Assembly (NCBI GenBank): GCA_020744425.1
Contig: JAGMUV010000012.1
Coordinates: 310,001-374,000, forward strand
Source: Dactylonectria macrodidyma
Lineage: Eukaryota > Ascomycota > Sordariomycetes > Hypocreales > Nectriaceae
Length of the DNA: 64,000 nucleotides
Direction: 5' to 3'
Shown: positions 1-9,577 of the stretch, in pieces
How positions within the stretch are numbered: position 1 is the first letter of the stretch
Layout of the letters: every line of letters begins with the position of its first letter
The notes under the pieces: generated by a model
What the model saw: the letters and a program-made list of their open reading frames with translations, nothing else
Database searches by the model: none
Told to the model about the DNA's origin: nothing
Program-made: the position numbers and the translations under genes

Positions 1-500
1 ATTTACATTTCTGCCACTTCAATCCTGACCACAAAGTAAAGCCCCACTTTCTCTCCCTGAATCACTTTCTTTTGCCTCGCTTGACTCTCTGACAGGCCTG
101 CTTGAAGGCCAATTTCTCCAAGTGTTCAGCATCCTATCCTCAGCAGCTGAAGCATGGTCTGTCAACCTGAGGTTGCATTGTGTTAGTATTGTGTCAATGT
201 TTCCTGGTTCCGGTTATTAGTATGTCCCATTCTCCTACTTCACTCCCAGTCTTCCCGTCTTCATCGCAAATTTGATCGTTGCTCGCACCGCCTGTAGGTT
301 AGGTGACCACTTCGGTCCGTCCAATGCCGACTTTCCTCCCAAAAAGAACGACAGGTTTCCCATCTCGCTTTGCCCGATTTGTCTTATGCCTTCGCGTTGT
401 GCATCCCACTTGGTGCATCGAAAAAGAAAATGTTCCATTGTCTCGACTGCTCGTCCACAGTCGCACAACTCTGATTCCACCGCGCCGATCCTCGACAGGT
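1..500 (-). mobile_element. LINE-B 3' fragment (C-terminus and 3' UTR)
   Basis: Minus-strand remnant of the same LINE found at 38.5-41 kb. Positions 235-480 encode the last ~80 residues of its ORF2 (zinc-knuckle-like CDCG...H...C, then FLGGK and PKW-NLQAVRA motifs), about 85% identical by eye to the end of the 40.8 kb copy. Positions 1-234 match its 3' UTR, running off the window edge. Similarity stops near 500, where a 59-bp repeat starts. No in-frame ATG; it is a dead fragment. Confidence 0.85.
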
Positions 501-559
501 GTAATTAGGGCTACTTTCTTAACATCTGCATGCCAAGAAAGTAAGATGACAAAGGAAGG
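501..559. repeat. 59-bp direct repeat, copy 1 (partner 9519-9577)
   Basis: Positions 501-559 and 9519-9577 are identical except for one base (508 A, 9526 G). Copy 1 abuts the 3' side of the truncated LINE-A copy; copy 2 abuts the 5' side of the full-length LINE-A copy. The unit contains an 8-bp inverted repeat (ACTTTCTT / AAGAAAGT). Confidence 0.9.
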
Positions 560-1823
560 CTGTTGCTCACGGCTGTGTATGTATGTATGTATGTATATTT
601 TTCGTCCGAGGGCCGTGAGGCCCTTAAAGTCCCCTATTGGGGCACAGGACGTGCTGAGCTAGAGTCTCTAATGCTAAATTCTACGCAAAGCCTTCGTAAA
701 CTACAGAACAGACCACTATACAGCATATCATCGGCTCAAAGGCGCATTGTGTCGAGCCTGTTACCCGTCAGCGGGATGACGAGGCGCGGCTATTACAGCA
801 CTAGCCGCTATGTATGAGCCAGTCTTCTTCAGTGAGACTGGGAAGAGAGCATTGGCGTGGCTGCACGAGGCGGCCGAGCCCATGTAGTTGAAGAAAAGGA
901 ACAAAAGAGAGGAGAGAATAGAGAATAGAGGGAGAGGAGGAGACGCGAGTGCGTCTCGGATCTGCCTCGTCTAGTGACGCGGGCAAATCTTCTCGAAGAA
1001 GGCGCTTGATTTGGCCAGCTTGGTGTACTTGTCGAAACGTCTTCCTATTGCGAGGTTGACTGTTGCGGTCGGCGATGGGACAAGCCTCATTCGACACCGC
1101 CGCGGTACTTTTCTGCAGTAGAAGACATGGTCAGGTGCTTTGCGTCGACCGCACGAGCAGGTCACTCGCGCGTCCTCGTGGTTGAATCGTTCGTGGTATG
1201 CAGCGAAATCCCCATGGAGGGACCTTGCTGCGAGTAAATGGTGCAAAGCAGCCCGAGGGAGCGAGAGCTCCGGCGGGCAGCGTATAGTTGCCTTGAGGTT
1301 GAATCTCTTGTATTGCTCGGGGGCGGAAGTTGACCACCATGTTTCGAAGGCTTCCTTCGGTTTTTGCCTCGCCATCTTCCGCAGGTATGCCAGCGTCGGC
1401 AGAGCGCCCTCTGGCTCCGGCAGCGAGGAAGCTGCTTTTGCTAGTTTATCGGCTTGTTCGTTGCCGGGGATGTTCGTGTGGCCAGGTATCCAGCGCACTT
1501 GTGTAGCACCATGAGATGTAGCCAGCGCCTGGAACTCGAGGAAGACTTCTTGTGAGGAATCAGACGGTGTGCCCCGTAGGCATGTTGCGGCTGCCAGGTT
1601 GTCTAGACAGACTACAATGTCCCGTGTCGCTGATCCTGGGAGGTTCAGAGCGGCCTTGAGGCCCTCCAGTGCTCCTGTAGCTTCAGCATCAAAGACCTCG
1701 GCAGGTCTGCGACGGCCCGAGCCGTCGCAGACGGAGAGATCGGTCTGGTGAATGGCGAAGCCATAGCTGGCTGCTCCTTTGGAGGACAAGGAGCCGTCTG
1801 AGTATACGATCAAAGTGGCTGTT
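560..1823 (-). mobile_element. LINE-A copy 1, 5'-truncated Tad-like LINE
   Basis: Minus-strand LINE 3' end with a (TACA)n-type tail at about 575-597. Positions 971-1813 encode the RNase H domain and C-terminal zinc-knuckle-like region (first catalytic Asp in YSDGS, then AEATGALE, LDNLAAA and a GNEQAD motif), over 90% identical by eye to the same part of the full copy at 3.8-9.5 kb. Identity with that copy ends near 1822, so the RT, endonuclease and ORF1 are absent. This is the usual product of incomplete target-primed reverse transcription. No ATG begins the remaining frame, so it is not a gene. Confidence 0.9.
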
Positions 1824-1932
1824 CCTGCTTACTACCATTTCCCTTCCACATTTGCACCATCCTATCGATCATGTCCCGTCATGACGCCTACTGTACAGCT
1901 TGTTTTCACCGTCTTCAGCCTGATATACCACA

Positions 1933-2771
1933 ATGGCGCTTCCCAAACTCGAAACTTGTAAGCTAGGAATGCCCTCTTGTATAACGTTTCAGCTAACTCG
2001 TCTGAAGTTGTATTGTAAGAAGTATATCGGATCCATGATACGACAGTATTACTGGAATAAGTGCATGATATGCTGGGACACTGGGGATATCATCTTTTTT
2101 GATTGTGGTAAGGCGAGCAAAAAGCATTTGTCACAAGGAGCTGACATAATTAAGGCCATGGTTCTTGTGCGACGTGCTGGGTTGAGTGTCGTAAGACGTA
2201 CCGAGAGACGCATGGGGCCCCTGCACATTGTCCTCTTTGTAAAAAGGGGCCTCCGATCTTAACAAAGAAACATGAAGCCTCCTCTGATGATAAACTATTT
2301 ATCCTAGGAGCAGCTGCCTTATTGGGTATCAGTCAAGCTGCCGTCAGCGATGGCGATATCGATCAGCAGGTTTCATCGGATACCCCTCATCCCGTCCAGC
2401 ACGGGCAAACTCATGGAGGAAGTGGTTGTGATCACGAGATTGCGCCTCACGTCCTCAGTCCAGATCAGAGCCACCCAGATAGAAGCACAGCAAAATCTCC
2501 TGAGCTCCTTACATACATATCTGCCTCGACTCAAGTTCCTGGTCAATTACACAGAGCGCCTACGATAATCATAGGGAACCAAGTGTTCATTGATCTCACC
2601 CTGGTTGATGATGATGACTCATCAAGCATGACATCTTTAACTAGGGTAGAAAGGAACTCTACCAATACCAAGTTTTCCACACATAACCGTCGAAGGAGCT
2701 TATCACAACGGAAAAGAACGAAGCGAATCCTAGGGACGGCTGCAGCCGAGGACATAATAGTGATAGATTAG
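1933..2771 (+). CDS. RING-HC finger protein with SIM-like motifs (STUbL-like)
   Basis: Model join(1933..2107,2155..2771), 263 aa. The 47-nt intron has a GTAAGG donor, a GCTGACAT branch site and an AAG acceptor, and splicing joins the two halves of one RING-HC finger: C44-x2-C47-x10-C58-x-H60-x2-C63-x2-C66-x17-C84-x2-C87. Neither exon alone has a full finger, which supports the splice. The tail holds two stretches like SUMO-interaction motifs: a hydrophobic IDLTLV run followed by acidic residues and serines, and an EDIIVID terminus after a basic stretch. RING plus SIMs is the logic of SUMO-targeted ubiquitin ligases (RNF4/Slx8), although there the RING is C-terminal. The E3 role is inferred. 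The truncated LINE ends only 110 bp upstream, so a 5' exon may have been lost. Confidence 0.6.
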
Positions 2772-3197
2772 CGCGAAATCAGAAACTATTTTATTATTTG
2801 TCCATGCCTCTTTACTCCAAGATTGTTCATCTCCTTTGGCTACTGTCCCCTCCTCCTAGCTCCCCCAACCTAACGCTGTTAGTTACACGCATCGATCGAG
2901 CCAACCCCTGACAGGGTAGGCTGTACTTCAGCGGTGACTGCCCGGCTCTTCCTTCACTGTTCAAATTCTCCGACGTGGTAAGAATTGCTACCATGGCTAG
3001 GCTTCGCTGGCTAGGATGCATCTCCCTGTCCAATGATCGCCTCAAGCTTCCAGTTGCTGGTTTCGACAAGCTCGCATTGAAGCGGGCCTTTTCAGCAGGC
3101 AAGTCGGACTGGCAGAGAGGACGGCAGTATTTAAAGGAACATCAATCCGCTTTTCATCGCTATTCCAACTTCATCCTCTATTTTCACTTCTACAGCA

Positions 3198-3700
3198 TGG
3201 ATTCTTTTCCTTTCTCTATGAACGGCTCCCTACAAACACAAATTGGGGATGACATGCCGTGTTTAAACCACTCGCTTCTCGCTTCTCAGCTAGGACTTCT
3301 GTCCTGTTCCCAGCGTCGTGAACAAGCCTGGATGGCTGGCTTCAGTGCTGGCTTTGACCACGGGTATCGCAAAGGCACAGATGCACGTACTCAAGTCAGT
3401 GGAGACGGCTTCACGGCGGCTTCAGAAATGCAACCCGTTGGCCTTGGTCATTACTCAAACATTGAGCCTGATGACATTGCGCTATCTCAATGGCCGATTT
3501 TGGAAACCGCACAGCACATTCCCCCTGATTTAGCCATGTTCATTCCGGTGGAGAGCACTGCTGGCAGTTTCGAGATGTCGAATTTCGGCTTTGGCGGAGA
3601 CATGTCCTTGCGTGACAGCAAGAAGCCCCCCCTAGCGCTTGACGGCAGGCTGGCGATCAATTCCACCTTCAACTCAACCATTTCAATATTGTTGAAGTAG
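3198..3700 (+). CDS. small hypothetical protein
   Basis: ATG at 3198 follows a pyrimidine-rich leader and a TATTTAAA-like box near 3127. The frame is open for 167 codons to 3700 and extends upstream without a stop, but this ATG is the best placed. The product has a Ser/Phe-rich N-terminus and a short basic/aromatic segment and matches no domain I recognise. It lies between the RING gene and the 3' end of the full LINE-A copy. It may be a chance frame; codon use is unremarkable. Confidence 0.35.
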
Positions 3701-4187
3701 AAGGCCCGTGCGCTCAATTCAATCAATTCAACTTCGACTCGACGTTGAGAGCCTCAATTCCATCACGATGGCTTCGACGTTGACCACCGGTTGAAACGTA
3801 TGTATGTATGTATATTTTTCGTCCGAGGGCCGTGAGGCCCGAAAAGTCCCCTATTGGGGCACAGGACGTGCTGAGCTAGAGTCTCTAATGCTAAAATCTA
3901 CGCAATTCTTTCGTACAATACAGAAAAGACCACTATCCAGCATATCATCGGCTCAGAGGCGCATTTCTGTCGAGCCTGTTATCCGTCAGCGGAATGACCA
4001 GGCGCGGCTGCGGTAGCCGCTACATGGGTCAGTCTTTAGGGAGACTGGTGAGAGAGCATTGGCATGACTGCACGAGGCGGTCAAGCCCGTATAATTGAAG
4101 AAAAGGAATAAAAGAGAAGATAGGAGAGAAGAGAGAATACAATGAAAGGAGAGGAAGAGACGAGGGTGCGTCTCAGGTCTGCCTCGT

Positions 4188-7100
4188 CTAGTAACGAGGA
4201 CAAATCTTTTCAAAGAAGCCGCTTGATTTGGCCACCTTGGTGTACTTGTCGAAATTTCTTCCTATCGCGAGGTTGACTGTTACGGTCGGCGATGGGACAA
4301 GCCTCATTCGACACCGTCGCGGTACCTTTCTGCAGTAGAAGATATGATCAGGTGCTTTGCGTCGACCGCACGAGCAGGTCATTCGCGCGTCTTCGTGGTT
4401 GAACCGTTCGTGGTATGCAGCGAAATCCCCATGGAGGGACCTTGCTGCGAGTAAATGGTGCAGAGCAGCCCGAGGGAGCGAGAGCTCCGGCGGGCAGCGT
4501 GTAGTTGCCTTGAGATTGAATCTCTTATATTGCTCGGGGGCGGAGGTTGCCCACCATGCTTCAAAGGCTTCCTTCGGTTTCTGCCTCGCCATCTTTCGTA
4601 GATATGCCAGCGTCGGCTGAGCACCCTCTGGCTCCGGCAGCGAGGAAGCCGCTTTTGCCAGCTTATCCGCTTGTTCGTTGCCGGGGATGTCTGTGTGGCC
4701 AGGTATCCAGCGCACTTGTGTTGCACCATGAGATGTAGCCAGCGCCTGGAACTTGAGGAAGACGTCATGTGAGGAATCGGACGGTGTGCCCCGTAGGCAT
4801 GTTGCGGCTGCCAGGTTGTCTAGGCAGACCACAATGTTTCGTGTCGCTGATCCTGGGAGGTTCAGAGCGGCCTTGAGGCCCTCCAGTGCTCCTGTAGCTT
4901 CAGCATCAAACACCTCGGCAGGTCCAAGACGGCCCGAGCCGTCGTAGATGGAAAGGTCCTTCTGGTGAATGGCAAACCCATAGCTGGCTGCTCCTTCCGA
5001 GGACAAGGAGCCGTCTGAGTATACGATCAGAGTGGTTGGGCCTACTGTCTCAGCCCACCGGAGGAAGGCCTCGGCCGATTCCTCTTTCGCTGCCGTCTGT
5101 AGGGGTGTGTCCTGTTCCTTGTCGAAGCGTTTTTGCATGAGAGCCGGGCGTGGACAGGGTGCGAGGAGCTCATTAGTCCGTCGGAGACGGGTCTTGAAGC
5201 TGCTCTCTGTTAGAGTTTGGTACTTCCGCTTGATGAGCGGGTGGTAGGTGGGTTGTCTGGGTGGAAGCGTGCGCGCCGCGAGGGGATGTGCCTCATCAAG
5301 GGATTTGAGTCGGGCAGAGAAGCGGTATCGACGTGCTTCGAGAAGTTGGGCGATAGGAGGTATCCCACTTTCCCGATGGAGGATGGCGATGGGGGTCGTC
5401 CTCCAAACGGGGAGTATGGCTCGCATGGAATGCACGATGGCGTCGGTCATTCTCCGCAGGAGATGCCGGATACCTGATGGTCGGTATTTGGACGGCTGGT
5501 TCCACCGCGGCTGGGTTGCGCCTGGGTACCATACTTCAGTGCCGTAGAGCAGAACCGGTTCAACGCATGCTCTGACGGCGCTTCGCACGGCACTAGGTAG
5601 TGGGCCGTGTATCGTGTTGGTGAGTCCTCGTAGATGGTAGGCCACAGCCTGGGCTTTAGCCGTCCATTTCTCTACGTGGACTCGGAACGACAGGTTGCTG
5701 TCCAGCCAGATGCCTAGCCAGCGCATTGCTGCCTCGGGGTGTTTTTCGGCATCGCCGTGGCGTATGGACGGCGTGGTCTCGAGTTTGCTCCGGGAGAAGT
5801 GCATGACTTCCGTCTTCTTAGGGTCGAAAGATATTCCGTTCGCCGCGCCCCAGCGGACCATTTCTTCGACAGATCTTGACGCTGCAGCCGCTGTTTCCTC
5901 TACCGTGTCGCCCGTGCACAGGATTGCTGTGTCGTCTGCGTAGCCGAACCGGCCTTGAGGGTTGCTTAGTCTGTAGATGGGCTCCGTATATAGCAAAAAC
6001 AGGATTGGCGATACCGGCGACCCCTGAGGGAGGCCGCATTGGAGAGGAGAGAGCGGAGTGGTAGTATCCTGGTATCTGACGCAGGCAGATCGGTCGTCCA
6101 TAAACGAACCGGCCCATCGTGCAAGATGTTCCGGCCAGCCTTGTTCGCGGAGTCGCAGAATTAGTCTGTTGCGCAAGACAGTGTCGAAAGCGCCTTGGAT
6201 GTCCATCGTGACCAGCGTGGCCACCTTCTTGAGGGCAAATACTTCTTCAATGTCGTGGACTAGGGCGGCCACAAGGTCTGTCGCAGACCTCTTCGGGAGC
6301 GCCCCGGCTTGTTGTGGGTGGAGGACTCCATAGTGGATACAGGCCCACGCAAGACGGCGCGCGACCAACCGTTCTAGCCCCTTGCCGAGGCAAGAGAGCA
6401 GAGAGATAGGCCGCCATGCCCGCGGCTCTGTCAGGTCTCTACGTCCAGATTTGGCGATCATCACCACCTCGGCCGCTCTGAAAGGCTTCGGGTGGTGGCC
6501 TATGGCCAGACACCCCTCGAAGAGGCGGCGAACGTGTGTTCCGATGATGTGCCATACTGCCGTGAGAAGTTTGACTGTGATGTTGTCGGCTCCTGGAGAT
6601 GTATTTCCAGTCCGAAGAGTCGCGTCCTGCGCTTCCTCAAGGGAGATTTCCTGTGGGAAAGGGATCATTCTGTGAGGATTGACCTGGATCCAGGGATCCT
6701 GGATGTCATCCTCCGCCGTTCTGCGCTCTAGAGTAGCTCGTCGGAGCGCGTTAGCCTTGTCCAGCTGGGTTTCGTAGACCACGTCGTCCACTTGCAGTGG
6801 AGGAGGTTGGAAGGCTCCTGGCGATCTCAGCCATCGGACGGCCTTAAAAACGGAGCTGCTGTCTGAGAAGCTGTTGATCAGGTTCCGCCAGTAGAGCCTC
6901 TTGGCTCGGCGGACCACGCGGTGGAACTCCCGTTTGGCTAGCTGGACCTCTTGGTTGAATCCAAGGGGGTACAGTCGTCTGATCGCGCGATATCCGGCTG
7001 CGGCAAGGGCGCACTCCTCAGTCCACCATGGGGCGTTGCGTGCTCCCTTCCTCGCAGGTCGGCCTGCCGCCTTCGCTGCTGACTGCAGCAGGTTCACAAG

Positions 7101-7949
7101 TGTGGATGCAAGCTCATCTAGTTCTGGTGCACTCGAGGCAGTGGCAGGGATCCCAGCCGATCCAAGTTCTACGATTTCTACAAACCGCTTGAGTTCGTCG
7201 TCTGTTGTCAGCCGGATCTTGCCTGGCTGTATTGGTGCTGGCGCGATGTTTGGTAGCGTTGTGCTAAGAGTGAAGTGATCCGAGCTGGTGGCGAGGTGGT
7301 CCTCGATGTTGGCTTCCGCGAGAGGTACGTTCGTAAAGGTGAGGTCGATAGTGTTTCCGTGTGGGTTTGTGGGGACGTCTAAGGTGTTCAGTAGGCTGAG
7401 GTCGTTTTCGGATGCCCAATGGGCAATCTCGTGGCCGCGGTTCGTAGTCGGGCCTGTCTGCCAGGTGTGATGTCGAGCATTGAAGTCGCCTGCCACAAGG
7501 CAGCGATCGGGGATCGGCCATTGCAGCAGAGTGTCCAGCGCATCTCTTTCGTCGTTCTGGCGATAGAAGTTGACGATTATTGTATCGTTGACCGTAAGCC
7601 ACAGAATATCACGGCTTATGTAGGGTCGGTTTTGGTCTGCTACGAGTTGGGAATCTCGGCGGACATATGTCATGACCCTGGGTCGGGTGCTGTTGTTGTT
7701 CCAGGCTTCAACTGGAGAGTATGTGTCATATGCAGGGTGAGTCTTCGTGAGGCAACGGGAGTTTGCTATCGTTGTCCATGGTTCTTGGAGGAGAACGATG
7801 TCGTATCGTTCCGAGTCTGCCAGTGCGAGGGCACAGTCGTGGACTGGCGGGACCTTGCCGACGTTGGCTTGAAAGACTCGGAGAGTCTTTCTGTCACGTC
7901 TTCGTGTCCGTGGGCGTCTACTCGTCCCCTTGGTCGTGGGTGCGCGTGA
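4188..7949 (-). CDS. LINE-A ORF2: endonuclease, reverse transcriptase, RNase H
   Basis: The frame is open from 7949 to 4188. The first ATG, at 7673, would give 1,161 aa but would cut off the start of the APE-type endonuclease. The catalytic QEPW segment and its lead-in are encoded upstream of that ATG in the same frame. From the ATG, GDFN lies at residues 62-65, SDHF at 131-134, the RT core has MDIQGAFD at 490-497, LPQGSPVSP near 548-556 and YADD at 578-581, and the last third has RNase H motifs (YSDGS, AEATGALE, LDNLAAA, GNEQAD) and a C-terminal C-x-C...H...C cluster. The product nicks the target, copies LINE RNA and degrades the template. The frame overlaps the ORF1 stop by about 30 nt in the +1 frame, suggesting reinitiation or frameshifting. 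Confidence 0.93.
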   Translation of the reverse strand, partial: SRAPTTKGTSRRPRTRRRDRKTLRVFQANVGKVPPVHDCALALADSERYDIVLLQEPWTTIANSRCLTKTHPAYDTYSPVEAWNNNSTRPRVMTYVRRDSQLVADQNRPYISRDILWLTVNDTIIVNFYRQNDERDALDTLLQWPIPDRCLVAGDFNARHHTWQTGPTTNRGHEIAHWASENDLSLLNTLDVPTNPHGNTIDLTFTNVPLAEANIEDHLATSSDHFTLSTTLPNIAPAPIQPGKIRLTTDDELKRFVEIVELGSAGIPATASSAPELDELASTLVNLLQSAAKAAGRPARKGARNAPWWTEECALAAAGYRAIRRLYPLGFNQEVQLAKREFHRVVRRAKRLYWRNLINSFSDSSSVFKAVRWLRSPGAFQPPPLQVDDVVYETQLDKANALRRATLERRTAEDDIQDPWIQVNPHRMIPFPQEISLEEAQDATLRTGNTSPGADNITVKLLTAVWHIIGTHVRRLFEGCLAIGHHPKPFRAAEVVMIAKSGRRDLTEPRAWRPISLLSCLGKGLERLVARRLAWACIHYGVLHPQQAGALPKRSATDLVAALVHDIEEVFALKKVATLVTMDIQGAFDTVLRNRLILRLREQGWPEHLARWAGSFMDDRSACVRYQDTTTPLSPLQCGLPQGSPVSPILFLLYTEPIYRLSNPQGRFGYADDTAILCTGDTVEETAAAASRSVEEMVRWGAANGISFDPKKTEVMHFSRSKLETTPSIRHGDAEKHPEAAMRWLGIWLDSNLSFRVHVEKWTAKAQAVAYHLRGLTNTIHGPLPSAVRSAVRACVEPVLLYGTEVWYPGATQPRWNQPSKYRPSGIRHLLRRMTDAIVHSMRAILPVWRTTPIAILHRESGIPPIAQLLEARRYRFSARLKSLDEAHPLAARTLPPRQPTYHPLIKRKYQTLTESSFKTRLRRTNELLAPCPRPALMQKRFDKEQDTPLQTAAKEESAEAFLRWAETVGPTTLIVYSDGSLSSEGAASYGFAIHQKDLSIYDGSGRLGPAEVFDAEATGALEGLKAALNLPGSATRNIVVCLDNLAAATCLRGTPSDSSHDVFLKFQALATSHGATQVRWIPGHTDIPGNEQADKLAKAASSLPEPEGAQPTLAYLRKMARQKPKEAFEAWWATSAPEQYKRFNLKATTRCPPELSLPRAALHHLLAARSLHGDFAAYHERFNHEDARMTCSCGRRKAPDHIFYCRKVPRRCRMRLVPSPTVTVNLAIGRNFDKYTKVAKSSGFFEKICPRY

Positions 7950-9501
7950 TCAACACGATGCGGCGCTTCCTTGGAGAGCCAGGTCTTGGGTGCTCGGGTT
8001 CCTCCTCCGCCTCCGGGGTTGTGGCCACCATTATGCATGAGGGCGCTCTCGACGCGGCCGGGCTGGGAGCCCGTGGGCTCGATCGTTCTTGCGACCCGGT
8101 GCTGTCTTGCTGAGGGCCGTTTTGCTGTATGTCTTGCTGTAGGTCAGGTGCGTGCTGTTGCGATCCTGCGTTGCGCTGGCGATATGTTTCCGCGCCTACA
8201 GCTCGGACATGGTCCCTTTGTACTTTGTTCAACCGGCGGAACGCGCCGTGTACCTTCTTCGGGCGGGCTGGGCATTCGGCGAAGTTGGCGCTGTGCGGGC
8301 CGAGGCAGTTGGCGCATTGCTCGGGGGCGGTACAGTCCCCGGACTCGTGGCCGTCGGCTTTGCCGCAGCGTTTACACAGGGGGAGCCGATGGCAGGTACG
8401 TGACGGGTGGTAGTCCAAACATATATTGCACTGCCTTGGCCGGTCGGTCTTCTTGATGCGTCTTGCTGGTCGGCTGTTGAAGAGGCGCCAATGTTTATTG
8501 ACGGGTTCAAGAAAAGACACAAGCAGAGATTTTGTCAGGGGGCTGTCCGATTGTTGCCGTGCGGGGCGTATGTTGACAGGCTTTAGACCAGTCTGAATTT
8601 CAATTTCTTCATTCATGGCAGCATCGCTGTCGACCTCATTACCGTAGAGGTCGACCAGCTTCCAGGGGTAGTCTGGGACCAGGTAGGTAAACCACTCCTG
8701 CCGGGTCTCTATGGCAGTGGCACCCAGATCGGCTGCCCATTCGGTCTGTCTCTGTACGAGGAGGTCGCGGGTGGTTATGTCGGCGGCAAGTACGGCCCAT
8801 CCGGACCTGACTTGGAGCACCCGGGGGATCTTGCGTGGGTCCACTCCGAGTTTCCGGGATATATGGGACCGGATTGCGTAGTCGTTGTGGGTCCTGGCCG
8901 GAGCTTCCGCGTCCAGCCGGATGAAGACGCGGAGGTCCTCTCGGGGTGGGGCGCCTGCGGTCGGTTGTCCCTGGCGATGAGGGGGTTGTTGTTGTTGGCG
9001 ATGTAGTTGATGGTGTCGGGGTTGGTGGGCGAGGGCATTGTTTGCGGCCGGGGGCGAGGCCGCGACCGTGCTATATGTCGGTACCGGAACAGATTTGGCG
9101 TCGGTGAGTGCTTGATTCCAGGCGTCTAAGAAGCTGTCGGCAAACTTTTGAGCGAATTCCCGTTCGGGTCCAGTGGTGAATTGTTTTGCTGCTTCTTCAA
9201 ATTTAGCGCAGAAGGCCTGAAACACCTTCAACTTGGCATTGTACTCCTCCACACGGTCGCGCGCGAGCTTAGTGGCTGCTTCAAAAATAGAGACTGGTTG
9301 CTGTTCATTAGTCGGGGTAGGGTCAGGGGAGGGTTCAGGGTGGGCGAGCTGGGCTCCTTCCGTGGCCGCAGCAGTAGAGATGGCATTAAGTGGTGAAGAC
9401 GGCGTTTGGGTCGTCCTCCCGAAGGCGGGCGGGTGGTGGCAGATGCCATCGCCGCCGCTATGGGCTGCGCGGAGCGCAGGTTTGTGGCTGTTGTGGTGCA
9501 C
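7918..9501 (-). CDS. LINE-A ORF1: gag-like RNA-binding protein
   Basis: Open frame of about 527 codons. It has a Pro/Gln-rich N-terminal half with a short helical stretch, a central gag-like region, and three cysteine clusters (C-x2-C...C-H, C-x2-C-x4-GH-x4-C, C-x2-C-x3-H-x4-C) in the last third, as in LINE ORF1 nucleic-acid chaperones. The C-terminal tail is basic. The frame begins with GTG rather than ATG, and no ATG falls in frame until far into the protein. A neighbouring frame has an ATG at 9449 whose product would join naturally to this frame after a one-base shift near 9415. So this copy either uses a non-ATG start or has an indel. Confidence 0.85.
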   Translation of the reverse strand: MHHNSHKPALRAAHSGGDGICHHPPAFGRTTQTPSSPLNAISTAAATEGAQLAHPEPSPDPTPTNEQQPVSIFEAATKLARDRVEEYNAKLKVFQAFCAKFEEAAKQFTTGPEREFAQKFADSFLDAWNQALTDAKSVPVPTYSTVAASPPAANNALAHQPRHHQLHRQQQQPPHRQGQPTAGAPPREDLRVFIRLDAEAPARTHNDYAIRSHISRKLGVDPRKIPRVLQVRSGWAVLAADITTRDLLVQRQTEWAADLGATAIETRQEWFTYLVPDYPWKLVDLYGNEVDSDAAMNEEIEIQTGLKPVNIRPARQQSDSPLTKSLLVSFLEPVNKHWRLFNSRPARRIKKTDRPRQCNICLDYHPSRTCHRLPLCKRCGKADGHESGDCTAPEQCANCLGPHSANFAECPARPKKVHGAFRRLNKVQRDHVRAVGAETYRQRNAGSQQHAPDLQQDIQQNGPQQDSTGSQERSSPRAPSPAASRAPSCIMVATTPEAEEEPEHPRPGSPRKRRIVLITRTHDQGDE

Positions 9502-9518
9502 TTGTTAAGAAAATTGAT

Positions 9519-9577
9519 GTAATTGGGGCTACTTTCTTAACATCTGCATGCCAAGAAAGTAAGATGACAAAGGAAGG
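9519..9577. repeat. 59-bp direct repeat, copy 2
   Basis: Partner of 501-559 with 58 of 59 bases identical. It lies directly 5' of LINE-A copy 2. Confidence 0.9.

Larger units (their letters stand above)
3797..9518 (-). mobile_element. LINE-A copy 2, near full-length Tad-like LINE
   Basis: Minus-strand non-LTR retrotransposon with its (TACA)n tail at 3798-3814, ORF2 (EN-RT-RNase H) at 4188-7949 and ORF1 (gag-like, zinc knuckles) at 7918-9501. The 5' leader is very short if the element ends where the 59-bp repeat begins at 9519. The domain order EN, RT, RNase H, C-terminal CCHC fits the Tad/I-like LINEs of fungi. ORF2 is uninterrupted, so the copy is young. No simple target duplication joins 3797 to 9519. 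Confidence 0.92.

Noticed and set aside
6058..7949. numerous plus-strand frames within LINE-A
   Set aside because: All are antisense of ORF2, which has clear catalytic motifs.
3798..9518. a short target-site duplication for LINE-A copy 2
   Set aside because: The flanks at 3797 and 9519 share no convincing direct repeat.
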